64,000 nt of DNA, taken from assembly GCA_033439265.1 (NCBI GenBank), contig JAVTVX010000020.1, forward strand, positions 18,432,001 to 18,496,000, written 5' to 3'. Below, in pieces: positions 23,021-35,210 of this stretch. A model generated the notes under the pieces. The model had not been told where the DNA came from. It did not search any database and saw only the letters and a program-made list of their open reading frames with translations. Position numbers and translations under genes: made by a program. The number at the start of each line of letters is the position of its first letter. Within the stretch, counting starts at the first letter, position 1. The DNA comes from Dillenia suffruticosa. Its lineage: Eukaryota > Streptophyta > Magnoliopsida > Dilleniales > Dilleniaceae.

Positions 23021-23200
23021 AGGTTTCATTTTGAAAGGTTGAGCATGTGCTTTTAGTGGAATTGAGTGGTCATGTTGTCTATTTGGAGGTAGAGTGATTA
23101 GGGAGGAGAATACTTCTTTAAATGCTATTAGTACTGTAGAAATGATCTCTGGTATTGTGGAGTGTTGTGGGCTGTTGCAAATTTGAATGAAATTGGAGCT

Positions 23201-23640
23201 TTACAACTGTTGTTGCCTGAAAGTTCTAATATCTTTGCCTTTAACCAAGCTCATTGAAGGATAATCCACTCTTCCCTCTAAGATTACTTTATCCCCATTA
23301 TGACAGAACTTAACATGTAACTTCTTGAAATCAAAGGTGATAAGACTGTAATTATACATCCAGTTCACCCCTAAAATCATGTCCCACCTTGCAAGAGTGA
23401 TTATCCTCAAATCAAATGAGAAAGTATACTCTTGAATGCTCCATTGAACATTACTAACTTTGGTATTGCTAGTGATTATACTGCCATCTACTATTTCTAC
23501 TCTTAGAGTTGTGGTTGATTTAGTGGAAAGCTCTAACTGTGTAGCTAATCTTTCATATAAGAAACTATTGGAACCACCGGTGTCTATTAGGATCAGTATT
23601 TTTACTCCACCCAAACTTTCCTTAAATAGCTATAGTTTGT
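23201..23640 (-). pseudogene. Gypsy aspartic protease (readable but within a broken polyprotein)
   Basis: LILIDTGGSNSFL holds the catalytic DTG-type motif (here DTGGS). WDMILGVNWM at about 23370 is the conserved hydrophobic flap-end region (ILGMDWL-type). The 137-residue frame is open, but the gag part upstream and RT downstream are separated by stops. Confidence 0.85.
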
Positions 23641-23659
23641 ATCTGAAAAGAATTTGATA

Positions 23660-24413
23660 ATGCACATAGGGATACCTGTATGCCTTCCTCTTGTCCCTGA
23701 CATGATGACATTGCTTCTGCAGTTTCTCAAGTACCATTTTTTGTGTCATCTATTTCTTCAGCTGCTAAGATGAAGTTGAGATGTTTGTACCTGTACTTGT
23801 GGCCAGAATGAACCCTTCTCCATATTTGAAGCATAAATTGTTGTGCCCCCTGAATTGCATCTCTTGGGATGAAATCTTTGGCCAATTGTTGGCAAGTTTT
23901 ACTCTTTCTGGTTCCACTCTAGTTGAACCAGTCTGTGGAGGAACATTATTGATTCTTGAGTTCTTGTTTTCTTTAATGATTTCTCCAAAATCCATTTGCT
24001 TCTGCGATCTTGTCCTTCCCTTCTTAGTGCACTCTAATGATTACTCTTGCAGTACTGTAATCTTGAAGGCTTGAAAGAGGGTATTGGGTTTCATGAGCCT
24101 CAACATTGGTTTGATACCTTCCTTTAACTCACTAATGAAACTTGAAATGAAGTAAGGTTCAACAAGTTTAGGATTTTTTTGTAACATAACCGCTCACAGT
24201 TCTTCAAACTTTTCCTGTTACTTCGAGACTGACCCATGTTGCTGCAACTTATTAAACTCTTCAACTTCATCTTGAAGACCTTTATCTCCAAATTTTTGAT
24301 ACAACAGCTATGTAAATTCATTCCAACAAATGTTCTATTTGACTAACTTCATTCCTTGAAACCATATCTTTGCTTTCCCTTCCAAATACATTTCAATGGT
24401 GTCCATCCATATA
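23660..24413 (-). pseudogene. Gypsy gag, C-terminal part
   Basis: Next to the copy B junction the minus strand reads MYLEGKAKIWFQGMK, the standard retrotransposon-gag helix region of plant gypsy elements. Further on come EFNKLQQHGSVSKYQEKFEEL and ISSFISELKEGIKPML. A zinc-knuckle-like LCFKYGEGF has lost Cys residues. Stops occur at several points. The N-terminal part lies at 33464-33959, on the other side of copy B. Confidence 0.85.
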
Positions 24414-26615
24414 TGTCACGCCCTGATCCTCAATCGAAGGCTGTGGACAGCCATCCGTTACCCCGTATGCTGCCCATCACATGACACACATATCGAGACA
24501 ACGCAAGGCTAACATTTTCACCTGTTTAAAACATAGTTTTTCTCAAAATATAATTTCCCGTAAAAGAAATTTAAAATGCAACACTGTGCCTCAATGGATG
24601 AATATACAACAAATTCGAGAGTTTCAATTTACATTTTCAATAATATAATTATAATCATCCCATAAAATGTACATTGGTCATTCTATAAACCTCATGTATA
24701 TATATTATCCAACTTCATCACGGAAGAATGGTTGGTACCATACCCAACACTCATCGTCTTCAAAGGTATATCAAGTGTGTCGAAAGTCTCTCGACACGTC
24801 TCCCTACCAAATCTATATATGTCATCATGAAAAAGTGAGGTATGAGTATTAAGGAAAATACTCAATGAGTGAAAATATCGACATTATGTTATCAATAGAA
24901 AGTGTGAGTACGGAGTGTCAAAACACACTCTTAAAACATGACGATATTATAAATCGAGTATGACATTTCTATAAATCAAGTGGTTATGTATCATACATCA
25001 TAATATTAACATATGCATCCCTTTACATTTCAAAAATCATTCAGAGCTTGTCAATAAAATATCCCCGGCAATGGTTTAATACGACCAATGATGAGCGCAT
25101 TGGGGGTTTAACTCTATATCCCAATGTTGACCACGAGCCTCACCAAAGGCTAGACCGTGTCTATGCGCACATACATAATCAACCATGTATAGAATCTCGT
25201 CCAGTGCTAGATAGTGGCGTCACACATGTCCTCCCCGATTTGGTTCAATCGACCACAACTATACATATGATGTTTGGGGATACCTCCTATAAAAGCGTAT
25301 CCGAACACAATTGGTGCCTTTATAAACACCTTTCGTAGCTATGGTAGTCCATCAAGGATATTATCACATCAAGTCTACCAAGGATATCATCACATCATCA
25401 CATTATAAGTAGGCATCCGGCCCATACATTTCAATTAAACAATTTCAAATCCATGTGCCAATGCAATGGAAGCATATATTTCATATCAAGTTTTCAAAGA
25501 GTGGCACGATATAATTTCAACACAGTTCATGAATGCATATCATTTGAATCATTCATTTGAAACACTCCAATGATCACAAAGAGAAGTATTTATTAAGTAT
25601 AGACCAAATCTCATGCTTTCACACATGTCATAAAATATATCATTTTGAAATGCTATAAAATATGTATTTTTGCTCAATCAAGAATATAGTGTCAAAATCT
25701 CACTCACCTATATGGGAAGATATGTCACTCCCTAAAATGTACCACAATGGGTAAGAAATGTGCTCCCCTCATTCGATCACCAAACGCATTTCTACAATGG
25801 TAACACATAATATGTATAAAATTTTCAAGATTTCAAATGTCCACTTCCAAAGGCATATAATTCAACCCACAAGTTTCAAAATTTTTGCATTTTTAACGTT
25901 TTAATTTCATTTTTTACACATTGTGCATTCCAAACCGTAAAATGCACATTTTCTCATGCATGTATCCTCGACCTCAATGTTTCTCATACCTTTCTAACAA
26001 AACAATGCCTATCACTCCCACATTCTATCTCTTTGTATACCCAAACAATCCGTAAAATTTCAGAATTTAGTATGCTCAAAATTACACCTTCTTTATACAC
26101 AAAATAGTCCACATTCACATTACACATTGCACAATTCATCCATTAAAATTCTGTATATTTACAAATCAATTGAATTTATCACTCCTTCATAAGATTTCAC
26201 ATTCTATAAATATTTCACATACACATACTCATATGCATTTCTTACATTCTCAATAACTCACCAATTTAACATACATCTTATCCCATCACCTTAGCACACG
26301 CATATAAACCATATATGCACACAAATATTCATCACAATTTGCCCAAAAATTCTGCACATATTATGCCACTTTCTCCTTATCATTCACTCCTCGGCTACCA
26401 TAAAAATGGCCTCACTTCAATCATGTTTAGTGCAGAAAATTTCTGCACATATTTAACCATATTCTTTGGCCTTTGAGTTAGTTTTCTTGCACAACAACAT
26501 CCATTTGATTTCAGCCAACAATTACCATTACATACTCATAAACTCATCCAAATTTCTACACACACAATTCACACAATGCAGGACAAGTTTCCAGCTTTCT
26601 AAACACATTGCATTC

Positions 26616-28024
26616 TGATAACATGCAATTTATTGAATTTATTTTTGTTATCATGGTTTGAATTTGAATTGTTTAATACTCTAATGGTTGGTTTTATTGA
26701 ATTTTATTTTTAGGAGGTTGAATTTGAAGGCTTGGAGCAAATTGGGCTTAACAAGGAAATTTTGGAGCTAATTGGGAGTAAAGTTTATAATGGAAAGATT
26801 CCTAATTGATTTGAAAGATTAGAAGGAAGGAAAGTTGTATTATTCTTTGGGAGAAAATATCTTCTTTCCTATTTTCTATGAAGAGGAAGAGTCCTAATCA
26901 AATTGGAAGATTAGAAGGAAGAAAAGTTTCCTATTTTTTTCAAAGAGGGCTGGCTGCCCTTTCTTATTTAAATACAAAGGGGCAACACACAACAAGACAC
27001 AACATAATACTCTCTACACAAGAAAAGGGAGGGCTGCTGCAGAGAAACACAATACTCCAAGAAGGTGGCTGCATCTTAAGGAGAAAAGAGAGGAACTTCA
27101 TGACTGTTCATTCAATCTCTCATTAGGTTTTATTTTTTATTTTTTTCTTTCTTTTTAGGAACATTATTTTTTATTTTCTTGTGTTGATACTTACCACCAT
27201 GAGTGGCTAGTTTCTTTATTCTGATTCAAGGGGAATTTTAATCGATTGTTCTTCATTGTGAGGTTATGTTCTTAATTTAATTTCTTGTCTTTTATTCAAA
27301 TATTCGTCGATTCTTGGTTTATTTTTATGAAAGATAGGTATTGGTTAATCTGACAATTTAATTCAATATCAATTTTTCTACTGCATCCAGGATTTCAGTG
27401 ATCCATAATTGTCATGAATGAATGGTACGAGTAGCAAATAGGTTATATATGTTTATGGGTCGTTTGCCGATATTCATTTTAACCTAAGGAATCGATGAAA
27501 CAAAATCGAATAATTGTACGGCTATCCTGGTTATTTGTATTTTGGTTTAACTGTTTTCATAGAACTTAATGCTATCATTATTTGATATGGAACGCTATCG
27601 TGCCCAGTTGATTAATGATAAGTTTTGATTAGATGCTGGGTTTGGTCAATTATTTTAGGAAAACACAAGATTTATTATGGTTATTCTAATAGATCTAAGG
27701 TTAAATGCTTGAATTGCAAGAATAATATTTTCAACCAATGATCAATAAGACAATCGAATATATGAACCCTTGGATCGGAGTTTGGTAAATTGAATTTCTT
27801 CTTTAAATTTTAATATTTTTTTTGCATATTTGATTTGTCTTTTAATTTTAGTTATTTAATTTTGATTTAGGAATTTATTTTATAAACCCCCTATTTTATT
27901 TTGGCATTTACTAAGGAGTTAAGTTAACATAGTTCCCTTGGGATTCGACCTGCTAACCACTATTGCTACAGTTTGTTGCATTGGGGGAATCAGTATTAAT
28001 TTGAGGGATTCGACAACCCGACCA
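26616..28024 (+). repeat. 5' LTR of the gag-protease element (1,409 bp)
   Basis: TG...CA ends. A TATTTAAA sequence at 26965-26972 is a plausible promoter TATA element and precedes a CACAACA-rich leader. The last 501 bp (27524-28024) are nearly identical to 31211-31712, with roughly a dozen visible substitutions. Confidence 0.85.
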
Positions 28025-28029
28025 AATTT

Positions 28030-28047
28030 TGGCGCCGCTGTCGGGGA
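28030..28047 (+). other. Primer binding site, tRNA-Asp type
   Basis: TGGCGCCGCTGTCGGGGA starts five bases after the LTR. It is close to the TGGCGCCGTTGCCGGGGA site used by Athila/Tat-type gypsy elements, complementary to tRNA-Asp, with two differences. Confidence 0.8.
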
Positions 28048-28105
28048 ACTATTTTAATTTCTTAGTTTGTGGTTTTCACTTGTTTATTGATTTTTTGAGG
28101 AAAAG

Positions 28106-29527
28106 ATGGAAAATCGTGAAAGAACTCTGAAAGAGTTAACTGCACCAATTTTGAACCAACAACCCTTATGCATCAAATACCCAACTATTGAGGTAAATTA
28201 CTCAAATCTTGAAAATCAAATTTCTGAACTGACTGCTTTGGTTCGTCAGTTGGCTGTAGGGCAAATAAAGGCAATCAAGGTTTGTGACATATGCTCAGTT
28301 CCCGGACATCCGACAGATATGTGTCTATCCCTACAAGAAGATTTCATTCAACAAGTAAATATGGTAGGAGGATTCCCTGATCAACTTCAATGTACGTATG
28401 ATCTTTTCTCCCATTATTATAATCATGAATGGAGGGATCAGCCAAACTTGAGCTATGGACACCAAGGAGGACAGACAAGATGGCAACACTTCAACAGAAC
28501 AACACCCGCACCTGCACAACCCTCAAATTCTGGTATGTCTTTAGAGGATATAGTTAAGGCTCTTGCGACTAACACTCAACAATTTCAACAGGAAACGAGA
28601 GCGAGTATACGGAATTTGGGGAATCAAATCACTCAACTGACAACCTCACTTAGTAACTTGGAAGCTCGAACCTCAAGGAAACTATCTTCACAAACGATAG
28701 TAAACCCTAAAGAGAACGTTAGCGCAATAACGTTGAGAAGTGAGAACGAACCTCATTTGACTTTCACTCCATCTAAGAATGTGGATGAAGGGAAGAATAT
28801 GAACAAGGAAGATGAATACAAGTTTGAGGAATCCAAGATGGAAGAATACGAGGAGGAAGTTAGGAAGCTAAGAGGTGATGAGATGGGTAAGAATGTATGT
28901 GATATCAACAAAAGAATTCTACCTGAAAAATGTGCTGATCCAGGTATGTTCACTCTATCTTGTATTATTGGTAAGAAAAAAATGGAGTATGCCATGTTAG
29001 ATTTAGGAGCACCTGTTAATATCATGCCTTATTCAATTTATAGTGCTCTAAAATTGGGTTCATTAAAAGAAACTGGAGTTGTTATTCAGTTAGCTAACTA
29101 CTCTTATGCTTACCCAGAGGGGATTGTTGAAGATGTTTTGGTGCAGGTTAACAAATTAATTTTTTCAACTGATTTTTACATCTTGAAAATGGAAGGAGAC
29201 ACTATCACAAATTCAGTTCCACTTCTATTAGGACAACCATTCATGAAGACAGTAAAGGCCAAAATAGATGTGGATGAGGGTACTCTCTCCGTCGAGTTCG
29301 ACGGTGAGATTGTGAAATTTATTATTTTTGATCTTGTGAAATTTATTATTTTTGATCCTATGAAATACCCAAATGAGTGTCAATCACTTTGTTCTGCTGA
29401 TATATTTTATTTAATTGTGCAGGAAATTTGTGAAGAAAAATGTGATATTGATTTTGAATTGAATGCACAATTAGATATGGAAGGAAAATCATATGAGCCT
29501 CACAAAGTAAAGTTGAAGCCTCCTTGA
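28106..29527 (+). CDS. Gag-protease protein of the Athila/Tat-like element
   Basis: 473 residues, ATG about 60 bp after the primer binding site. A zinc knuckle CDICSVPGHPTDMC lies at residues 59-72, followed by a Gln/Asn-rich region with a coiled-coil-like segment. AITLRS near residue 209 is the conserved start of the linker before protease in this lineage. The protease has YAMLDLGAPVNIMPYSIY near residue 300; the usual DLGAS is DLGAP here, so a residue next to the catalytic Asp is changed. LLLGQPFMKT is the conserved second region. Part of the N-terminal Gag expected in autonomous relatives is missing. FIIFDLVKFIIFDPMKYP contains a short internal duplication. Downstream there is no RT. It could still form Gag particles for trans-packaging; that is inference. 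Confidence 0.85.
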   Translation: MENRERTLKELTAPILNQQPLCIKYPTIEVNYSNLENQISELTALVRQLAVGQIKAIKVCDICSVPGHPTDMCLSLQEDFIQQVNMVGGFPDQLQCTYDLFSHYYNHEWRDQPNLSYGHQGGQTRWQHFNRTTPAPAQPSNSGMSLEDIVKALATNTQQFQQETRASIRNLGNQITQLTTSLSNLEARTSRKLSSQTIVNPKENVSAITLRSENEPHLTFTPSKNVDEGKNMNKEDEYKFEESKMEEYEEEVRKLRGDEMGKNVCDINKRILPEKCADPGMFTLSCIIGKKKMEYAMLDLGAPVNIMPYSIYSALKLGSLKETGVVIQLANYSYAYPEGIVEDVLVQVNKLIFSTDFYILKMEGDTITNSVPLLLGQPFMKTVKAKIDVDEGTLSVEFDGEIVKFIIFDLVKFIIFDPMKYPNECQSLCSADIFYLIVQEICEEKCDIDFELNAQLDMEGKSYEPHKVKLKPP

Positions 29528-29719
29528 AGAGAAAAAAGTGAAAACCGTCGAGTATAACGACGTTAAATAATTACGTTTATTGGGAGGCAACCCAAAATTT
29601 TTTTAAGAGTTTGATTTAATTTTTAGTAATTTCATTTATTCAATTTTAAGTGTTATTTATCTCTTCTTTTAATTTTTGCAGGTGTCCAATTCAATCACCC
29701 AAGTCATGGTTTAACACAG

Positions 29720-29841
29720 AATTTTCAGAGCCAGAAGCAGTCTTGGCATTAAGAGATGATCATGCGGTATTCTGAATGTGCAATCCGAATTTGGGCAGAA
29801 GCACTCTTATTCTTAAGAGATGATCACGCGGTTTTGGGTTC
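29720..29841. repeat. Imperfect direct repeat around AAGAGATGATCACGCGGT
   Basis: A segment with GCCAGAAGCAGTCTTGGCATTAAGAGATGATCATGCGG recurs about 80 bp later in altered form. It lies in the untranslated region behind the protease. Of this, TTAAGAGATGATCA is the best conserved part. Confidence 0.7.
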
Positions 29842-30087
29842 AAAAAAAAATGTGCTGGTTGCGAATGCCCAAACCGAAGGATTCATAAAGGAGACCTCGC
29901 ATTCTCCACAGCGCCCGTCATCACCTTAGGGGAGTTCTCTCATTCTTTATCTTTCTTTTCATTGTCCTCTTTCATTACCTAGCATTTTTCATTTCTGAGA
30001 TTGGTTTTCAATTGTGTTAGCTGTGAATTTCTTTAGCATTGTGTCTAAAATTCTCATCTTTTGCATACATTGAGGACAATGTAGTAT

Positions 30088-30104
30088 TTAGGTGTGGGGG
30101 ATGA
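30088..30104 (+). other. Polypurine-tract-like sequence
   Basis: TTTAGGTGTGGGGGATG follows GAGGACAATGTAG, a context usual near the 3' end of Athila/Tat elements. It is about 1.1 kb from the retained LTR part, so it may not be the primer actually used. Confidence 0.55.
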
Positions 30105-31210
30105 TTTTCATGCCAATGTCATTTCTTCTATTTTTCTTTGGAACTTCGTACTCTCTGGATTTTGTCGGATAATGATTTTGAGTTAGTATACATTGTTGAT
30201 TTGAGTTTGAAATGCATGAAAGAGACAAGTGTGGTTAGTTTTTTTTTTTTTTTTGGATCAATTGTTTTAAAGTGTCCCATTGATCTTGATGAATGAATCA
30301 AATGAAAATGTGATAGATTTGATACAAATTAAACAATTTTTGTGAGCTTTTGAGTCTTGAGCATGTCATCAAATTTGCTTTAATCTTTCTTCATGAGTGT
30401 GCATCAATCTTAGTGTGTTTATTCTAGAACTTGCTTTGCTATGCTTTTTGAGACCACATCAATGAGTTCATACATTAATATAATTGGGGCATTTAGGTTT
30501 ACCCATTTTAGCTCTCGAAAACAAACCTTCTTGTGCATAATTTTTCTCTTAGTGAAACCCTTTGAGCTTATACCCATTTCTTTGCGTTAACCTCATTAAT
30601 TAACACATAACCTTCTTTTTACGCTTTATCTTCTTTTTGATTCTTATATTAAAGAAGCATGTGATTTGAGCATATATTGAGTGGTTATTTGCAAAGCGAA
30701 TGAGTTACTTATATTGTGGGATTTATTTTGGGAAGTCGATTATACAATTGCGGTAGATTGCATATGCGCGGCATATTTCATTGATCCTTATTTAGTTTCC
30801 TTATTCATAAAAAAAAAAAAAGGGAAAAAAGAGAAGGAAAAGAAAAGGAAAAAGAAGAAATTCTCAAAAGTTGAAATTGGGGAATTTGAAGTGAAAATGT
30901 GAAAAGTTTGATTGAAAGATGATTATGATCTTGATTGGGGTATCTTTTTTTTGGCTTGATTGTATTTCATGATATGGGATATAGGGGATATGCTCTTGAC
31001 ATGCTTCTTTGATATATTTATTACACGATACATTTATCCTTTTACCCTTCCTTTACCCAAGCCACGTTACAACCCGTACAAAGACCGCCGGATTTTTGTT
31101 TTGAATTCATATAAGTAGTGGTGGAGCAAGCTTATGGTAATAGCATACTATGTTTTGATTTTGAGAGTTATTGATAAATTCCCTTAAACACTTTAAGTGT
31201 ATAGAGTGAA

Positions 31211-31712
31211 ATCCTGGTTATTTGTATTTTGGTTTAACTGTTTTCATAGAACTTAATGCTGTCATTATTTGATATGGAACGCTATCGTGCCCAGTCGATT
31301 AATGATAAGTTTTGATTGGATGCTGGGTTTGGTCAATTATTTTAGGAAAATACAAGATTTATTATGGCTATCCTAATAGATCTAAGGTTAAATGCTTGAA
31401 TTGCAAGAATAATATTTTCAACCAATGATCAATAAGACAATCGAATATATAAACCCTTGGATCGGAGTTTGGTAAATTGAATTTCTTTTTTAAATTTTAA
31501 TATTTTTTTTTGCATATTTAATTTGTCTTTTAATTTTAGTTATTTAATTTTGATTTAGGAATTTATTTTATAAACCCCCTATTTTATTTTGGCATTTACT
31601 AAGGAGTTAAGTTAACATAGTTCCCTTGGGATTCGACCTGGTAACCACTATTGCTACAATTTGTTGCATTTGGGGAATCAGTATTAATTTGAGGGATTCG
31701 ACAACCCGACCA
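31211..31712 (+). repeat. Truncated 3' LTR of the gag-protease element (502 bp)
   Basis: Homology with the 5' LTR begins abruptly at ATCCTGGTTATTTG (27524 and 31211) and runs to the CCCGACCA end. About 900 bp of the LTR's 5' part, including the promoter, is absent. Confidence 0.85.
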
Positions 31713-31717
31713 CATTC

Positions 31718-33457
31718 ATCCAAGTTCGCAGCCAACACAACCAACTTCATGTACCCATTTCTCACATCAATTAAATTAACAACCACACATAATTTTCATC
31801 ACTTTTGCATTATCATTTAGCACACATGATTAGCTTTTTTGAAACTAAATTTTCAACTCATCAAAAACACATTTCTCCTCCAAATTTTCGGCCACATAAA
31901 ATGTAAATTTTTCTACACACATTCCTCATACTTCATTTGGGTTCTACCTAAGTTCTAACTTATAGAATCAAGCTAAAACATCATGTTTAAAACATTCACA
32001 CAAGGTTCTTAAATTTTCAGCAAGTGCTGAACTCTTTTTACCTTAGATTTTGATGCCCCAAGCCCAATCTAGACCTCTCTTCAAAGAATCTCTCTTCCTC
32101 CTTACTCTTAGCTCTCAGCCATCCTAAGTTCACCAAGTTAGGGGTCTCCTTTTGACTCCAAATTTAGATATGTTGTGTTAGAATTTAAGTGGGATGAATC
32201 TACACAAAAATTACAAAGAATGCTTGAAGAAATCAAACCTTCTTCAAGGATGTAGCTCTCGGTTCTCTCTTGTTCTTCATCTTGCCAAACTCCTTTGGCT
32301 CCAATTTTTGGATATGTTGTAGTTAGTTTTGTGAGAAATTGATTTATATAAAAATATTGGGGTGGTATTATAGAAAAATGTTAGATCTCCCTACCTTGAA
32401 CCTCACGGATATGGAGAGAAGAAAAAAAAATGGAGAGCTTGCTTCTTTGGCTTGAACACTCACGGTTTTTGAAAGAAAATGAGCCTAAGTGTTTGCTTTA
32501 TGAATTACTCCATTTAATCCTAGCCATCCAGCTTTTTCAAGATCAATTTTAGCCATTGGATTATTTGGTCACAACACAATTCATTCTCTTTCTCTCTCAT
32601 GGTTTTCTGTCTTCCTCACACAACAACTCTCTTTTCTTACTCTACAAGTCTACTTTCTCACACTACCACTTATCTCATTCATTAATTGCATGTCTCCCAA
32701 CCACCAAGATCCAAAAGCTCATAATTTTGATCCTATTCCAAATTAAATCCTCATCATTGATTGATTTCCAAGAAAACCCACTCTTTCACTCAATGAATAG
32801 TGCATTGTCTCCCACTAACTCAATCAAATGGTCCAAATTAATTCATCTAAACTCAATTCAATCTCCACCATTGGATTAACTTCTCAAAAACCTAAAAAAT
32901 CTGTTCTCTCTATCCTTCATGGGCACCGATGAATTTTTTTTTTTACTCTCTCATTCTTTCTCTCTTGCTTGTTCATGGTTTTGGGAGGGGGAAAGAACAA
33001 TTGCCAAATTCTTTCTAAGTTTTTGTTAATATCAAATAAGTCTCTTGGTTTATGAAAATTACATTTTGACCCCTTTTTAAAATTTTAAGTTAGACCGAAA
33101 ATCTCGTATTAGGCCTAATTTAATTTATCTCACATCAAAATGTAGTCGTTTAGTCTTTCCGAGACACATTCGACCCGGCTGGAGTTTTATCAGTGATTTT
33201 TCAAAAATTTAACTCTACGAATTAAGATCTACCCAAATTTGAGATTTCTATACACTTTAGAGTTATCCTCATTATTATTGGACTATCAGTGGTCATTTTG
33301 AAAATTTTTGAATTTCTAGCGATTTAGGCCAAAATTTTTTCGAGAATGGTTTTAGCAAAAAAATTTCTTAGTGCATGTTCTACATAAAAATATGAGTAAT
33401 AATATATATAAAATGAAGAGAAGTACAATAGTAAATACACCAAGATGTCGGTGTTAC
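31718..33457. other. Right part of copy B, non-coding
   Basis: No supported ORF. The sequence is CT-rich with TTCTCTC-type tracts at 32550-32700 and 32935-32970. It continues copy B after the nested element and ends at GGTGTTACA. Confidence 0.6.
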
Positions 33458-33463
33458 AATATA

Positions 33464-33959
33464 GATTCAGGAATCCAATATACACTAAAGAATTTATTAT
33501 ATTTTCGAAGCCATAATTGGGATTCTCACCATTGAATAAAGGCAATTCAATTCATGGAGGGTTTGGTACAATGCCTCAAGTGTGGAATTCTTTCCTGAGC
33601 ATTTGAGGCCCATTCTCTTGTTTTGGTCTGATGTCTGGCAGTGTAGGAAGAATAGGGGACTTATGTGTTCTTACCATTTTTTATTCTTCTCCCTTTTCTT
33701 TGCTCAAGATTTTGCTAATAGAATATTACAGGGCATCCATCATTGTTTTATAAGCCTCCCATTTTTGGTTTTGTTCTTGAAGCTTCTGATTCATTGCTTC
33801 CATCTTCACCTCTACCTATGAACGGAGGTCATTATACCCATTTGCCAATTCTTGAAATTGGGTTTCCAACTTTTTGTGTTGTTCCTCATAAGTTTTCTGT
33901 CATGTTCCTTCTGCCATATTTGTTTATTGAGGATCTTGGAACCTGTTCTGATATCAATT
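33464..33959 (-). pseudogene. Gypsy gag, N-terminal part
   Basis: On the minus strand, a Lys/Glu/Gln-rich helical stretch (KLETQFQELANGY, KMEAMNQKLQEQNQKWEA) is followed by PLFNGENPNYGFENI, which corresponds to the PxFDGxNP region of plant gypsy Gag. The frame is interrupted by stops and then by copy B at 33458/33459. Confidence 0.75.
33943..33959 (-). other. Primer binding site, tRNA-iMet type
   Basis: Directly inside the right LTR the minus strand reads TGATATCAGAACAGGTT, close to the TGGTATCAGAGC-type site complementary to the 3' end of initiator tRNA-Met. Confidence 0.75.
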
Positions 33960-34662
33960 TGTCACAGTCCAAAGCAAAGTGTCGACTTATAATGAAGTAG
34001 TGAGTCGACACCTTATGAACTTCTGGTTACTGATAAGAATCCTCATGTATTTGGGACTATGAAATGAAGTATGAATGAGTCTAAATAGAGAGAAAGATAG
34101 AGAGGGAGAGAGAGAGAGAAGTAAGAGAGTTACAGAGGAGAAAATAGAATAGAGAGAGAAGAAGAAGAAAAGAGAGAAAAGATGGTAAGAGAGAGCAGAA
34201 CGAGGGAAGAGAAAAGCTTATTCATTTTCTGAGTTTTGTTAAAGTGTTATGGCCTATATACAGTACTTGTCTAGTTACAACAACTACCTAATTGAATTTA
34301 GTTGATTGATGAATCAATAAACTGAATTTGTAACACCGACACTGCGGTATCCGTCCTACTGTACTCCTGTTCAGAAATTTAATAAAATATTTCTCAGTTA
34401 TATATATATAGAGAGAAATGTTTCATTTATTTTGATTTTTGATTTTGGGGTATATAAATTGAAATTTTTTGGTATATTTTAAATTTGTACCGTATCCGCG
34501 AAATTTGGTGTAAAATGAATATATATATATATATATGTAAATAATAATAATAATACGAGTAAAAAAAAAACTAGCGGAGTACTGCGTTTTGAGGTAAAAC
34601 GCAGCACCCCCCTAAAATTGGATTAAGGCTTTTAGCCCTAATCCCTTTTCGTTCTCTCTCTC

Positions 34663-34666
<4 letters not shown>

Positions 34667-34718
<52 letters not shown>
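34667..34718. repeat. (CT)26 microsatellite in copy C
   Basis: A pure CT run of about 52 bp just before the GC-rich block. Copy A has a purine/pyrimidine-biased tract in the equivalent place (14985-15055 on the opposite strand). Confidence 0.9.
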
Positions 34719-34721
<3 letters not shown>

Positions 34722-34729
34722 CTCTTCCC

Positions 34730-35210
34730 CTTCTCGCGGCCGCCTCACCTTCTGCCGCCGCTCTCTCTCCACCATTGCTCTCCTCCCTGCGAGCACACGC
34801 CTCAGCTCGCGAGCCGCAGCCTGTAGCGCGATCCTCCTCGCGCGAGTGCGCCACTGCATGCGATCTTCTGTCAACGCTCCACAACGCGAGCGTGCGACTG
34901 CCCAAGCGCTCCACAGTGCGAGTGCAAGCCTGCTCAGGAGCGCACCTGCGCAGAGCACGAGCGTACCTGCGCAGAGCACGAGCGCAAGTGCGCGCCTGCT
35001 TGGGAACGTACTTGCTCACCAGCACGCGCCTGCGCACGAGTGCGCTCTAGCCCACTAGCACACAACCGCGAGCCCACAAGCTCGTGAGCCAGCCAGCCTG
35101 CCAGCCCACCAACCCGCGACGGCTCGCGAGCCCGCGACGACCCGTGAGCCCGCGACCAGCCGTCTCCTTCGAGAGCTCACCTGCAATCCCCGCAGAAACC
35201 CTAGGTCGCG
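34730..35210. repeat. GC-rich, CpG-rich block in copy C
   Basis: Many GCGCGAGTGCG, GAGCGCACCTGCGCAGAGCACG and GCGAGCCCGCGA repeats. Sense in copy C corresponds to the complement of the block at 14239-14990. It ends at AAACCCTAGGTCGCGG, where the sequence returns to AT-rich. ORFs on both strands are compositional. Confidence 0.7.

Larger units (their letters stand above)
29528..31210 (+). other. 3' non-coding region of the gag-protease element
   Basis: AACGACGTTAAATAATTACG and TTGGGAGGCAACCCAAA at 29560-29600 match what follows pol in Athila/Tat elements, so pol has been lost between the protease and this point. The purine-rich stretch at 30790-30880 has no supported gene. The polypurine-like tract is listed separately. 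The region joins directly to the middle of the LTR sequence at 31211. Confidence 0.65.
26616..31712 (+). mobile_element. Athila/Tat-like Ty3/gypsy element with gag-protease only, TSD CATTC
   Basis: The 5' LTR begins TGATAACATGC at 26616 and ends CCCGACCA at 28024. A tRNA-Asp-type primer binding site follows. One 473-codon gag-protease ORF is intact, but reverse transcriptase, RNase H and integrase are absent. The 3' LTR is represented only by its last 502 bp, ending CCCGACCA at 31712. CATTC flanks the whole unit (26611-26615 and 31713-31717), which fixes the borders. It depends on other elements for mobility. It lies inside copy B. Confidence 0.9.
24414..33458. mobile_element. Copy B of the TG...CA family, TSD ATATA, carrying a nested retroelement
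   Basis: It begins TGTCACGCCCTGATCCTC and ends GTCGGTGTTACA, flanked by ATATA at 24409-24413 and 33459-33463. Without the inserted 26616-31712 element and its duplication it is about 3.9 kb, longer than copies A and C. It shares with A the order of landmarks (CACGCCC start, CGAGACAACGCAAGGCTAAC, AATACTCAATGAGTG, a GACCA...CTATGCG section), but the sequence is clearly diverged and the GC-rich block is absent. No coding sequence of its own was found. Confidence 0.75.
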
